The notes under the pieces: model-generated
Told to the model about the DNA's origin: nothing
Databases searched by the model: none
The model's input: only the letters and a program-made list of their open reading frames with translations
Part shown: positions 52,638-61,516 of the stretch, piece after piece
Layout: every line of letters begins with the position of its first letter
Numbering within the stretch: position 1 is the stretch's first letter
Made by a program: the position numbers and the translations under genes
Source: Bradyrhizobium sp. BTAi1
Lineage (GTDB): Bacteria > Pseudomonadota > Alphaproteobacteria > Rhizobiales > Xanthobacteraceae
Length of the DNA: 64,000 nucleotides
Assembly: GCF_000015165.1 (NCBI RefSeq)
Contig: NC_009485.1
Span: 2,272,001-2,336,000, forward strand
Reading direction: 5' to 3'

Positions 52638-53813
52638 TTATGGCTTCAGCACGACCTTTACGCAGCTGTCCTGCTTGTCGCGGAAGGCGCGATACATCTC
52701 AGGTCCCTGCGCGAGCGGCACGGTATGGGTGATCACGAAGGACGGATCGATCTGGCCGTCGGCGATGCGCTGCGTGAGATCGTCGGTCCAGCGGTTGACG
52801 TGGGTCTGGCCGGTGCGGATCGTCAGCCCCTTGTTCATCAGCGCGCCCATCGGCACCATGTCGGAGAAGCCGCTATAGACGCCGGGGATCGAGACGATGC
52901 CGCCGGGCCGGCAGACATAGATGATCTCACGTAGCGCGTGGGGCCGGTCGTTCTCCAGCATGAACATCTGTTTGGCCCGGTCGAGCACGCTGTCGGGCTG
53001 CGCCATGCTGATATGGCTCTCGAAGCCGACGCAGTCGATGCACTTCTCCGGGCCCTTGTTGTCGGTCAGCTCGTTCAGCCGTCCGACGACGCTCTCCTTA
53101 TCGAAATTGATGGTGATGGCGCCGCCGGCTTCGGCCATGGCCAGCCGCTCGGGAATCCGGTCGATCGCGATCACCCTGGAGGCGCCGAGCAGGATGGCGC
53201 TGCGGATCGCCATCTGTCCGACAGGGCCGCAGCCCCACACCGCGACGGTGTCGTCCGGCTCGATGTCGCATTGCGCGGCCGCCTGCCATCCGGTCGGGAA
53301 GATGTCGCTCAGGAACAACGCCTGCTCGTCGGTCATCCCGTCCGGCACCTTGATGTGGGTGGCGTCGGCGAAGGGGACGCGGAGATATTCCGCCTGACCG
53401 CCAGGATAGCCGCCGGTCAGATGCGTGTAGCCGAACAATCCCGCGGTCGTGTGCCCGAACACCTTCTCGGCGAGATGCTTGTTGCGGTTGGTGGTCTCGC
53501 ACACTGAGTAATTGCCGCGCCGGCACTGCTCGCACTCACCGCAGATGATTGTGAAGGGCACGACGATGCGGTCGCCCTTCTTGAGTTTGCCATTGACCCC
53601 GGAACCGACCTCGACGACCTCGCCCATCGTCTCGTGGCCCATGATGTCGCCGGGCATCATCGCAGGGATGTAGTTGTGAAACAGATGCAGGTCCGAGCCG
53701 CAAATAGCGCAGCTCGTGACCTTGATGATCGCGTCCCTGTCGTGCTCGATCTCGGGATCGCTCACCGTGTCGCAGCGGATGTCCTCTTTGCCATGCCAGA
53801 CCAGCGCCTTCAT
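52638..53813 (-). CDS. Zinc-dependent alcohol dehydrogenase, MDR family
   Basis: This 391-residue enzyme has catalytic-zinc ligands Cys38 (in SCAICGSDLH) and His60-Glu61 (MGHETMGEV), a structural zinc cluster Cys91, Cys94, Cys97, Cys105 (CGECEQCRRGNYSVC), and a Rossmann motif GCGPVG (194-199). Length and the YLRVPFADATHIKVPDG block resemble the glutathione-independent formaldehyde dehydrogenase/threonine dehydrogenase-like group. I start at 53813 because GGAG sits 6 bases before that ATG; the ATG two codons earlier directly abuts GGAG. The substrate is unknown; it shares a transcript with the membrane protein at 52085. Confidence 0.93.
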   Translation of the reverse strand: MKALVWHGKEDIRCDTVSDPEIEHDRDAIIKVTSCAICGSDLHLFHNYIPAMMPGDIMGHETMGEVVEVGSGVNGKLKKGDRIVVPFTIICGECEQCRRGNYSVCETTNRNKHLAEKVFGHTTAGLFGYTHLTGGYPGGQAEYLRVPFADATHIKVPDGMTDEQALFLSDIFPTGWQAAAQCDIEPDDTVAVWGCGPVGQMAIRSAILLGASRVIAIDRIPERLAMAEAGGAITINFDKESVVGRLNELTDNKGPEKCIDCVGFESHISMAQPDSVLDRAKQMFMLENDRPHALREIIYVCRPGGIVSIPGVYSGFSDMVPMGALMNKGLTIRTGQTHVNRWTDDLTQRIADGQIDPSFVITHTVPLAQGPEMYRAFRDKQDSCVKVVLKP

Positions 53814-53997
53814 TCCCATCTCCGCGTCCTGAACGACCCTCGGAGAAAGTCGGTCATGCGCGGATGGTTGCTATGGACCAGGGATTTTTCGCCGGGCGCG
53901 GCCCGCGCCTGGGGATGTGGGGCCGCCTCGGCGGCACATGGCGGCCGTCATCCGGCCGATCATGTCGGACGTCCGTGTCTCGTGTCGGGAGGCGCGG

Positions 53998-54405
53998 TCA
54001 GGCTGCGGCTTTGCCGGTTTTCCTGGCGGCGGCCTTCGCGGTCTTGCTGACGGACTTCTTGCCGCTCTTGCCGTCCGGCTTTGCCGGCGCTGCCGCGGCT
54101 GACTTTTCGGACTTTTGCGGCTTTTCGGGCTTCTTGGGCAGCTCGGCCGCGGCGGCCTGACGCATCGCGCGGGCATAGCTGTCGGCGACGTTGTCCGCCG
54201 AGATCAGGAGCCGGCGCGCCGCGGCATTGGCCTGCTCGGCCACTTCGCGGGCGAGCATCTTGTAGCGCTCCTTGGCGTCCTTGTCCTTGGCTTTCATGGC
54301 CAAGCCGCTGAAGCGGTCCCGCCGCTTCTTGGCCGCCGCCAGAATGGTCTTGTTCTGCTGCTTGGCCAGTTGCCGGATCACGGCATCAAGATCGGCATCC
54401 GCCAT
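53998..54405 (-). CDS. Small basic protein with histone-H1-like Lys/Ala/Pro tail
   Basis: The 135-residue protein has two parts. Residues 1-85 are helical and charged (MADADLDAVIRQLAKQQNKTILAA...RRRDRFSGLAMKAKDKDAKERYKMLAREVAEQANAAARRLL), probably a coiled-coil. Residues 88-135 form a Lys/Ala/Pro/Ser tail (PKKPEKPQKSEKSAAAAPAKPDGK...SVSKTAKAAARKTGKAAA), like histone H1 or bacterial Hc1/AlgP tails. That suggests nucleic-acid or polyanion binding; the precise role is unknown. The ATG at 54405 has GGGG six bases before it; a TTG four codons earlier is less likely. Confidence 0.8.
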   Translation of the reverse strand: MADADLDAVIRQLAKQQNKTILAAAKKRRDRFSGLAMKAKDKDAKERYKMLAREVAEQANAAARRLLISADNVADSYARAMRQAAAAELPKKPEKPQKSEKSAAAAPAKPDGKSGKKSVSKTAKAAARKTGKAAA

Positions 54406-54839
54406 CGTCGTCCCCAAACTCCCGAGAATCAGCGCTCCAGGCGCCCCAGAGCGCGCGGACTATGCTATCGGCGCTGCCGCTTTGCAATCGGGGCTGAACA
54501 GCTGCGCCACACCCGGGCGCCTCGTGCCGGCCGACCAGACCGGCCGCGCTCGATGCCTCCGAATTCTGAAAAGCGTGAGAGGTCGACTTGCATGGCGAGC
54601 GGCGGCAACGTCCGCCGCGGTCAGGCAGGCGGCACGGCGTTCTCCGGCGTTCGAGCCGGACCTGCCGACGGTGTCATGTGCAGGGGCCGCGCTGTCATAT
54701 CACTAAGGACGGACTAACGGGGCCGGCGAAACCTCGGTGGAAACGCCTGGTAACGAATTCTCGGCAATTGCGTCAATTCGGATGAAAGGGATCATCAGCA
54801 ATATGGCCCGCATCAGAGTTCTGCGTTTGGAGTGTTGCG
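54406..54839. other. Intergenic before TadG-like gene
   Basis: Nothing coding is convincing in these 434 bases; short frames lack ribosome sites. The stretch 54745-54800 (AACGAATTCTCGGCAATTGC) is AT-richer and probably holds the promoter of the next gene. Confidence 0.5.
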
Positions 54840-56138
54840 GTGCTGTCCGGACATCGATACCTCGGGCTCCTGTCGCGGTTTCGCCGCAACGAGAGCGGGA
54901 ATATCGCGATCATATTCGCGCTCGCATTGTTGCCGATCCTCACCTTCGTCGGCTCCGCGATCGACTATTCGATGGCGGTACGTGCCAAGGCCAAGCTGTC
55001 CGCCTCGCTCGATGCGGCGATGCTCGCCGCAACAGGCTATACCGCGATGCGCGGCACGGCGGCGGACGCCAAGACATCTGCCACCAACATGTACAATGGC
55101 CAGATGTCGTCGCATAAGCTGACCTCGAACTCGCTGAACATCACCGTCACGGACAGCGTGACGGCGCGAACCGTGACTGGCACGGCGTCGGTGGTCGTCA
55201 ATACGGCGTTCATGTACATGTTCGGTTTTCCGACAATGACCGTGACGGCCTCCTCGTCGGCGTCGGCGTCGTTCCCGACCTATATGGATTTCTACGTCCT
55301 GGTCGACAATTCGCCGTCACAGGGGCTCGGCGCAACCACGGCCGACATGACGACGCTGCAGAACGCGACCTCTGACAAATGCGCCTTCGCCTGTCACGAT
55401 ACTTACACATCGAGCACGAAGAAGACGCTGCAGACCAACAGCTACTACCAGATCGCCAAGAACAAGGGCGTGACGATGCGGATCGACGTCGTCAGGTCGG
55501 CAACGCAGTCGCTGACCGATACGGCGACGTCGAGCCAGGTCGTCAGCAACCAATATCGCATGGCGGTCTACAGCCTGGGGAGCGATTGCGGCTCGCTGGG
55601 GCTGACGACCGTCGCCAGCCTGTCGTCGAGCATGTCGTCGGTGAAGTCCTCGGTCGGCGCGCTGGACCTGATGACCATCCCCTATAGCGGCTACAACAAC
55701 GACATGTGCACCGATTTCGATGGTGCGATGTCGGGTATGAATGGCGTCATCCCGGCGCAGGGCGACGGGTCATCGACCAGTCCGCAGAAATGGCTGTTCT
55801 TCGTCTCCGATGGGGTCGCCGACTATTCCTATCCGACGACGTGCAGCAAGACCGTGCTTTCGGGCGGGCGCTGCCAGGAGCCGTTGAACACCACGACCTG
55901 CGACACGCTGAAGGCGCGCGGCATCAAGATCGCGGTGCTCTACACCACCTATCTCGCGATCACCAACAATAGCTGGTACACGACCTATATCGCGCCGTGG
56001 CGGGATTCGATCAGCGGCATCATGAAGTCGTGCGCCAGCCCGGGCTATTATTACGAGGTCGATTCCTCGGGCAGCATCGGCGCCGCGCTGACCGCGCTGT
56101 TCCAGCAGGCCATCGCGTCGGCGCATCTGACGAAGTAG
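54840..56138 (+). CDS. Orphan TadG-like protein with von Willebrand-type domain
   Basis: The 432-residue protein starts with the TadE/G-type anchor (RRNESGNIAIIFALALLPILTFVGSAIDYSMAVRAKAKLSASLDAAMLAA, 15-64). From residue 145 follows a von Willebrand factor A-like domain with a metal-site motif DFYVLVDNSPS (150-160, DxSxS type) and later WLFFVSDGVADYS. The protein is Ser/Thr-rich with five or more cysteines in the second half (CAFACHD, CGSL, CTDF, CSKT, CQEP, CDT), so disulphides are likely. It starts with GTG. As with the TadG-like gene at 5449, no other tad gene is present nearby. It probably acts at the cell surface or periplasm in adhesion. Confidence 0.88.
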   Translation: MLSGHRYLGLLSRFRRNESGNIAIIFALALLPILTFVGSAIDYSMAVRAKAKLSASLDAAMLAATGYTAMRGTAADAKTSATNMYNGQMSSHKLTSNSLNITVTDSVTARTVTGTASVVVNTAFMYMFGFPTMTVTASSSASASFPTYMDFYVLVDNSPSQGLGATTADMTTLQNATSDKCAFACHDTYTSSTKKTLQTNSYYQIAKNKGVTMRIDVVRSATQSLTDTATSSQVVSNQYRMAVYSLGSDCGSLGLTTVASLSSSMSSVKSSVGALDLMTIPYSGYNNDMCTDFDGAMSGMNGVIPAQGDGSSTSPQKWLFFVSDGVADYSYPTTCSKTVLSGGRCQEPLNTTTCDTLKARGIKIAVLYTTYLAITNNSWYTTYIAPWRDSISGIMKSCASPGYYYEVDSSGSIGAALTALFQQAIASAHLTK

Positions 56139-56157
56139 CCGAACGCGGGTCAGGTCC

Positions 56158-58287
56158 TTAAGCCGGCAAGGCGAGCAGGTGCTGTAGCGTCGCGGCATCC
56201 TTGAGCACGGCGAGCGTTTCGCGGCGGGACAGGTAGCCGATCGCCTCGGCGAAACCGCCGGCCTGGGCGATCCGCGCCCGGGTGGTGGCGAGATCGATAT
56301 CGATGTCGCCGGGCCGGCGCTGCGGCGGCGCGGGCAGGGCATTGATATGCTGGCGGCACAGCTCGGCGTTCTGCCGGAGCGCGTGCAGCGCGGCTTCGTG
56401 CGGTTGCCGCGGGGCCTCGCCAAGCTCCCTGGCGCGGATCAGCACCGGCGCCGGCTCGCGGTCCTCCGGCGTGGTGAACAGGCGCGCGCCGCGGCCGCGG
56501 CCGGCGGTCAGCAGGCCGATCGGGATGGCGAGCACAAGTCCTGCGATCACGGGCGACATCCAGGCCAGCAGCGGAACGGAGACCGCATAGGCGGCGGCGG
56601 CCATGGCCACGCCGCAGACCGAGGGCAGGGCGAATTTGCGGAAGATTTCCTGCCGGTTGACGCCGCCATCGCTGCGCCGCTGCACCTGCCAGCCGGCGTC
56701 CCGGCCGAGCAGGATGTCGATCACGGCGACCGACTGGAAGATCATCATCGACGGCGCGATCAGCGCCGACAGCAACGTTTCGGTCACCACTGCGGCGCAG
56801 AGACGGAGGCCGCCACCAAAGCCCCGGCGTCTGTCCGCGGTGAACAAGGCAGCCAGGCAGGCGAGCAGCTTCGGGATCATGAGCAGGCCGAGCGTCGCGC
56901 CGAACACCTGGGCGGCGAGCACCGGATCCTGGGCCGGCCAGCTCGGAAACAGCGCAAAGCCTTTCGGGAAGTATTCGGGCCGGACGAAATTGGCCTGCAG
57001 CGAAATCAGGATGCCGAGCACCAGGAAGGCGAGCCATAGCGGAGCGGTGACATAGGCGCCGATGCCGATCAGTAGATGCAGTCGCGACACCCAGTGCAGC
57101 CCGCGAGCCGGTAGCACCGCCAGATGCTGCAGATTGCCCTGGCACCAGCGCCGGTCGCGCGCGGCATAGTCGATCAGCGACGGCGGCACCTCCTCGTAGC
57201 TGCCGCCGAGATTCACCGTCATGTAGATGCCCCATCCGGCGCGGCGCATCAGCGCGGCCTCGATGAAATCATGGCTGAGGATGTGCCCGCCGAACGGCTT
57301 GCGGCCGCGCAGCTCGGGCAGTCCGGCGTGCTGCGCGAAGGCGGCGACGCGGATGATGGCGTTATGGCCCCAATAATTGCCTTCGGCGCCGTACCACCAC
57401 GCATTGCCGGAGGCGATGACGGGCCCGTAGAGCCGGCCTGCGAATTGTTGCAGCCGCGCGAACAGGCTGCTGCCGTTGACGATCACCGGAAGCGTCTGGA
57501 TCAGCGCGGCCTGCGGCGCCTGTTCCATCGCATAAGCGAGCCGGACCATCGTCTCGCCGCTCATCAGGCTGTCGGCATCGAGAATGATCATGTGGTCGTA
57601 GGCTGCGCCGAACCGCCGCACCCATTCGGCGATGTTGCCGGATTTTCGCGCGAGATTGTCGGCGCGGTGCCGGTAGTAGACGCGATGCGTGGGACATGCG
57701 TCGCGCAGCGCCAGGAACGCGGCCTCCTCTCCGATCCAGGTGTCGGGGTCGGTGGTGTCGCTGAGCAGAAACCAGTCGAAGCGATCGGTCGCGCCGGTCT
57801 TGGCCGCGGATTCGATCATCGCGCGCAGCCGCACCATCACCGCGTCCGGATCTTCGTTATAGGTCGGCAGCAGCATCGCGGAGCGGCTCGACAGCGCGGG
57901 GAGGGGGCCGTCGAGATCGATCGGGATCGTCTCCCGAGTCCGAGCCAAGGTCACGGCAAAGCCGGCCAGCGCCGTGATGAAGGCGAAGGTGATCCAGGCG
58001 AGCAGGATGCAGAACAGCACGAGCACCAGGCCTTCGAGCACGGTCACGCCGCCGACCTCGACGACCTGGTACATCTTGGCGCAGCCCACCGCGGTCAGCG
58101 CGGCGGTGGAGGCCAGAACGAGCGCGCGACGGACCGCGACCCCTGGCCCGCTGCTGAGCGCAGGACGGCCCGGCACGGGCTGGTCAAGCGGCGCAGCCAC
58201 CATCTCGCAGGGCGCCTCGGAGGGCAGGAAGTCCGTTCCCGTCTCGTCACGAAGCTGATGCGATCGTCTTGAGCTTACGGCGTCCAT
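56158..58287 (-). CDS. opgH: Glucans biosynthesis glucosyltransferase OpgH/MdoH
   Basis: The 709-residue inner-membrane GT2 enzyme has a cytoplasmic catalytic loop with AMLLPTYNEDPDAVMVRLRAM, LLSDTTDPDTW, DHMIILDADSLMSGETMVRLA (the DxD-type site), SHDFIEAALMRRAGW (general base) and RRWCQGNLQHL (QxxRW-equivalent). Several helices flank it. It makes the linear beta-1,2-glucan backbone of osmoregulated periplasmic glucans from UDP-glucose and exports it. The ATG at 58287 overlaps the preceding opgG/D stop by 13 bases, so the two are translationally coupled. It is shorter than E. coli OpgH (847), mainly at the N-terminus. Confidence 0.94.
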   Translation of the reverse strand: MDAVSSRRSHQLRDETGTDFLPSEAPCEMVAAPLDQPVPGRPALSSGPGVAVRRALVLASTAALTAVGCAKMYQVVEVGGVTVLEGLVLVLFCILLAWITFAFITALAGFAVTLARTRETIPIDLDGPLPALSSRSAMLLPTYNEDPDAVMVRLRAMIESAAKTGATDRFDWFLLSDTTDPDTWIGEEAAFLALRDACPTHRVYYRHRADNLARKSGNIAEWVRRFGAAYDHMIILDADSLMSGETMVRLAYAMEQAPQAALIQTLPVIVNGSSLFARLQQFAGRLYGPVIASGNAWWYGAEGNYWGHNAIIRVAAFAQHAGLPELRGRKPFGGHILSHDFIEAALMRRAGWGIYMTVNLGGSYEEVPPSLIDYAARDRRWCQGNLQHLAVLPARGLHWVSRLHLLIGIGAYVTAPLWLAFLVLGILISLQANFVRPEYFPKGFALFPSWPAQDPVLAAQVFGATLGLLMIPKLLACLAALFTADRRRGFGGGLRLCAAVVTETLLSALIAPSMMIFQSVAVIDILLGRDAGWQVQRRSDGGVNRQEIFRKFALPSVCGVAMAAAAYAVSVPLLAWMSPVIAGLVLAIPIGLLTAGRGRGARLFTTPEDREPAPVLIRARELGEAPRQPHEAALHALRQNAELCRQHINALPAPPQRRPGDIDIDLATTRARIAQAGGFAEAIGYLSRRETLAVLKDAATLQHLLALPA

Positions 58288-59780
58288 CGATAGATCCAGC
58301 TCTCGGAGATGAGCTTGTCGCTCGCGAACAGTTCGGCCCGCAGCTCGACCGGCGCGTCCTTGGCGGCGCATTGAAAGCTCAGGCGCCATCCGCCGGTCTC
58401 GGGATTGGGCTGGGCGACCACGTTGGTCACCTCGGTCTTCTCGGCGCTCACGACACCCTTGACGGTGCCGGGATCGAGCCCCTTGAGCGCATCGCCCGCG
58501 AGTTCGAGCACGAACAGCCGTCCCTCGCCCAGCGCGGCCACGCCGGTGCGGGTGAAGCGCGCCAGCGCATGCGGCTTCGGCACGTCCGGGCCCCAATGCA
58601 GCCGATAGGTCATGTTGTGCTCGCCCTTGGCCGCGAGCGGCGTCTTCGGCCGCCAGAATGCGGCGATGTTGTCATGGATCTCCTGCTTGGTCGGGATCTC
58701 GAACAGCACCACGGCGCCTTCGCCCCAATCGCCGATCGGTTCGATCCACAGGCTCGGTCGCCGCTCGAACCGCGATTCCAGATCCTGGTAGGCGGCGAAT
58801 TGCCGCTCCCGCTGCATCAGGCCGAAGCCGCGTGGATTGAGATCGTTGAAGACGCTGACCTGCAGGTCGCGCGGATTGCTGAGCGGACGCCAGAGCTGCT
58901 CGCCCTTGCCGTTGAACATCGCAAGCCCGTCGGAATCATGCACCGCGGGCCGGAAGTCGTCGGTGTCGCTGCGGTCGTTGGGCCCGAACAGGAACATGCT
59001 GGTCATCGGCGCCAGTCCGGCATGGCCGATCTCGACGCGCGGATACAGCGAGGCCTCGACATCGAACACGGTGGTGTCGCCCGGGCGGATCGTGAAGCGG
59101 TAGGAGCCGGTCGCGCTCTTGCTGTCGAGCAGCGCGTGCACCACCATCGCAGTGGCGCCGGCGGTCGGCTTCTCCAGCCAGAACGCCTTGAAGACGGGGA
59201 ACTCCTCGCCCTTGGCCTCGCCGGTGTCGATCGACAGGCCGCGCGCCGACAGCCCGTAGATCTCGCCTTTGGCGACCGCGCGAAAATAGCTCGCGCCGAG
59301 AAATACGCAGACCTCGTCATAATAGTCCGGCCGGTTCATCGGCGTGTGCAGCCGAAAGCCGGCGAAGCCGAGATCGGCCGCCGGAAACGCCGGCACTTGC
59401 GGGCCAAACGCGAAGTCTTCCGGACGATAGGTCACCGGCCTGGCCTGGCCGTCCGTGACCTCGTAGATGTCGACGCGGTCCTTGTAGATGAACCCGCGAT
59501 GAAAGAACTGCGCCTGGAACGGCAGCTTCTCGTCGCGCCACAGCGCGTGCTCCGGCAGAAAGCGGATCGAGCGGTAGGCATCGTAGTCGAGCTTCGCCAG
59601 CGCATCCGGCAGGTTGTCGTCCGGCGTGGCATATGGCTTGGCCGCGAGGTTGCGCGCGAGATCGCGGACATTGGCTGCATTGAACGGCTGACCCGCAGGC
59701 GCCGCGACCGCGACGCTCCGCGCGACGGATGCGGCGATCGGGATCGCAGCCGCAGATTGCATGAACTGACGGCGATTCAA
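58275..59780 (-). CDS. Periplasmic glucan biosynthesis protein, OpgG/OpgD family with Tat-like signal
   Basis: This is a 501-residue protein. Its N-terminus NRRQFMQSAAAIPIAASVA is a twin-arginine signal, as in OpgD and unlike OpgG. The family blocks FQAQFFHRGFIYKDRVDIYEV, LGFAGFRLHTPMNRPDYYDEVCVFLGASYFRAV, YGLSARGLSIDTGEAKGEEFP and PRGFGLMQRERQFAAYQDLESRFERRPSLWIEP are all present. It acts with OpgH in making or tailoring periplasmic glucans. TTG start, weak ribosome site. The 3' end overlaps opgH by 13 bases. Confidence 0.93.
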   Translation of the reverse strand: MNRRQFMQSAAAIPIAASVARSVAVAAPAGQPFNAANVRDLARNLAAKPYATPDDNLPDALAKLDYDAYRSIRFLPEHALWRDEKLPFQAQFFHRGFIYKDRVDIYEVTDGQARPVTYRPEDFAFGPQVPAFPAADLGFAGFRLHTPMNRPDYYDEVCVFLGASYFRAVAKGEIYGLSARGLSIDTGEAKGEEFPVFKAFWLEKPTAGATAMVVHALLDSKSATGSYRFTIRPGDTTVFDVEASLYPRVEIGHAGLAPMTSMFLFGPNDRSDTDDFRPAVHDSDGLAMFNGKGEQLWRPLSNPRDLQVSVFNDLNPRGFGLMQRERQFAAYQDLESRFERRPSLWIEPIGDWGEGAVVLFEIPTKQEIHDNIAAFWRPKTPLAAKGEHNMTYRLHWGPDVPKPHALARFTRTGVAALGEGRLFVLELAGDALKGLDPGTVKGVVSAEKTEVTNVVAQPNPETGGWRLSFQCAAKDAPVELRAELFASDKLISESWIYRWTP

Positions 59781-59990
59781 CTTGTTCTCACTTTTCTGCG
59801 TGGACGCCGAAGCAACCGCTCAGGCGACGTCGGGTTCCATCGGAGTCGGCGACCTTGCCGCTCTCACCAATGGATCATCGTTGCCGAACGACACATGAAT
59901 GGCGACAGCGCAGCGCGTCAGGCGCGGAGAGGATGCGCGTGATGAGCAGGATGTTGAGCCGCAGACCCCTGCTTCAGAGGTGCTTCATCG

Positions 59991-60614
59991 TCAGACGATA
60001 CCGATCCGGTGCGGGGACCGCTGAGGCGCGAGCCCGGCCTCGCTCGATCGCCGGCGCAGCCAGTTACGAAGGCTGACGATCTCCGGACAATCGGCCGTCC
60101 CTTCGGGAGCGATCAGCCAATCGCCCACGCCAGTTTCCCCGTGAATCCGGTCGCAGCGATAGCCCGGGTGGTGACCGAGGCTGCGGGCAATCAGCGCGTC
60201 GACCTTGCCCTCGACCAGTTCATGCAAGCCGGCGGGTTGCAGCACGCGCAAGCCGATCTCGGCATTCCCGGCCCGGAATGCGTCCAGCCCGAGCCGGCGC
60301 AGGTCAAGGCCGCCATGGACGCCCAATTGCAGCAGCACGGCGCCTTGCGGCTTGAGTTGCGCGGTCGCGTCGGCGATGCGACGGAAACCGTCCGATATTC
60401 CGGGCAAATAGCTTTGACCGGCTGCAGTCAGGATGAGTTGTTTGTGCAATCGCTCGAACAGGCGGACGCCCAGGCGAGCCTCCAGCGCCTTGACCTGCTG
60501 GCCCACGGCCGCAGGAGTCACATGCAGCTCCTGCGCGGCGCGCTTGAAGCTGAGATGTCGCGCGGCAGCTTCGAATGCGCGCAACGCGTTGAGCGGCGGA
60601 AGCGTATAGGTCAT
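59991..60614 (-). pseudogene. LysR family (GcvA-like) regulator with internal deletion in effector domain
   Basis: The protein is 207 residues instead of about 300. The N-terminal winged helix is intact (MTYTLPPLNALRAFEAAARHLSFKRAAQELHVTPAAVGQQVKALEARLGVRLFER, 1-56). The effector domain starts normally (LGVHGGLDLRRLGLDAFRAGNAEIGLRVL...DALIARSLGHHPGYRCDRIHGE) but then jumps to GDWLIAPEGTADCPEIVSLRNWL, which is the extreme C-terminus of this family. About 80 residues of the second half-domain are therefore missing, in frame. It could be dead or still bind DNA without sensing. It is divergent from the ATC-hydrolase-like gene (167-base gap), the usual LysR arrangement. Confidence 0.75.
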
Positions 60615-60781
60615 TGCATCGAGTTTGACACTGATCGGCCGTGGCCTTGCAATAGATTTTCTACGGTGAGACCACGGCAAATCTGCTTTGAGCCGGCCCG
60701 GCCTCGACAGCTACGTTCCGCTCCTCATGTCATCGGTGCCTACAGGGCAAGGCCCGAGAGCCGCCAGAGGAGAGATACGCC

Positions 60782-61516
60782 ATGGTCGATATCGTTCACC
60801 CGTTCTACGAGGGGCATCGCGATGCGATGGAAGCTGTCATGGGCCACCGCCTCGACCTCGCCGAACCGCTGCTGCGCGACCGTGCGCATGTGTCCGGCAT
60901 CGCGCAGGTGAGGCGGCAGGTGATGGACGAATTCGAGGTCGTGCTCACCCAGATGCCCTATGTCGGCGGCGCCGCAAGCCGCATGACTGACTTCTTCATG
61001 CGCCTGATCGGCTTCATCGCCATCAGCCGCGTGCTGCGGCGGCACGGCGTGTCACCCTCCCTGATCGGCGACATCGAACGGGAAACCTACAGGGCGCAAC
61101 TGCTCATCGAGCCCGCAGCGGATCGCCTTGCCGAAGGGCGCCAGTTCATGTCGCCGGAGAACCGGAGACGTCTGCGCGAGCAGGCCGCACACAGCGCTTC
61201 AGAAGCTCATCAGCGCGAGTTTCCCGATGACTTCGTCTATGAGTTTGTCGAGCCTGGCCCGGGCGACCGGTTCGAGTTCGGCATCAACTACACATCATGC
61301 GGATTCTGCAAGTTCGCGGCGCGTCACGGCGATCAGGCGATTCTGCCGAACATCTGCTGGCTCGATGTCGACGCCTATGCCGTGCGCGGCATCCATCTCG
61401 AAAGGACGCAGACGCTGGCTGGCGGGGCGAGCCATTGCGATTTCAGATTCTCGTCATTGCAGTCGGACGACAATGACGTGGACAGCGTTTGCCCTACAGC
61501 TCCCTCGCATTGCTGA
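60782..61516 (+). CDS. L-2-amino-thiazoline-4-carboxylate hydrolase-like protein
   Basis: The 244-residue protein resembles the ATC hydrolase family, recognised from its C-terminal half: GINYTSCGFCKFAARHGDQAILPNICWLDVDAYAVRGIHLERTQTLAGGASHCDFRF with cysteines 173, 176, 192. ATC hydrolase opens the thiazoline ring on the way to L-cysteine; many family members have unknown substrates. No partner NCC amidohydrolase is seen nearby. AGGAGAG precedes the ATG. It is divergent from the truncated LysR regulator and its end overlaps the ScfR-like gene by 23 bases on the other strand. Confidence 0.85.
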   Translation: MVDIVHPFYEGHRDAMEAVMGHRLDLAEPLLRDRAHVSGIAQVRRQVMDEFEVVLTQMPYVGGAASRMTDFFMRLIGFIAISRVLRRHGVSPSLIGDIERETYRAQLLIEPAADRLAEGRQFMSPENRRRLREQAAHSASEAHQREFPDDFVYEFVEPGPGDRFEFGINYTSCGFCKFAARHGDQAILPNICWLDVDAYAVRGIHLERTQTLAGGASHCDFRFSSLQSDDNDVDSVCPTAPSHC

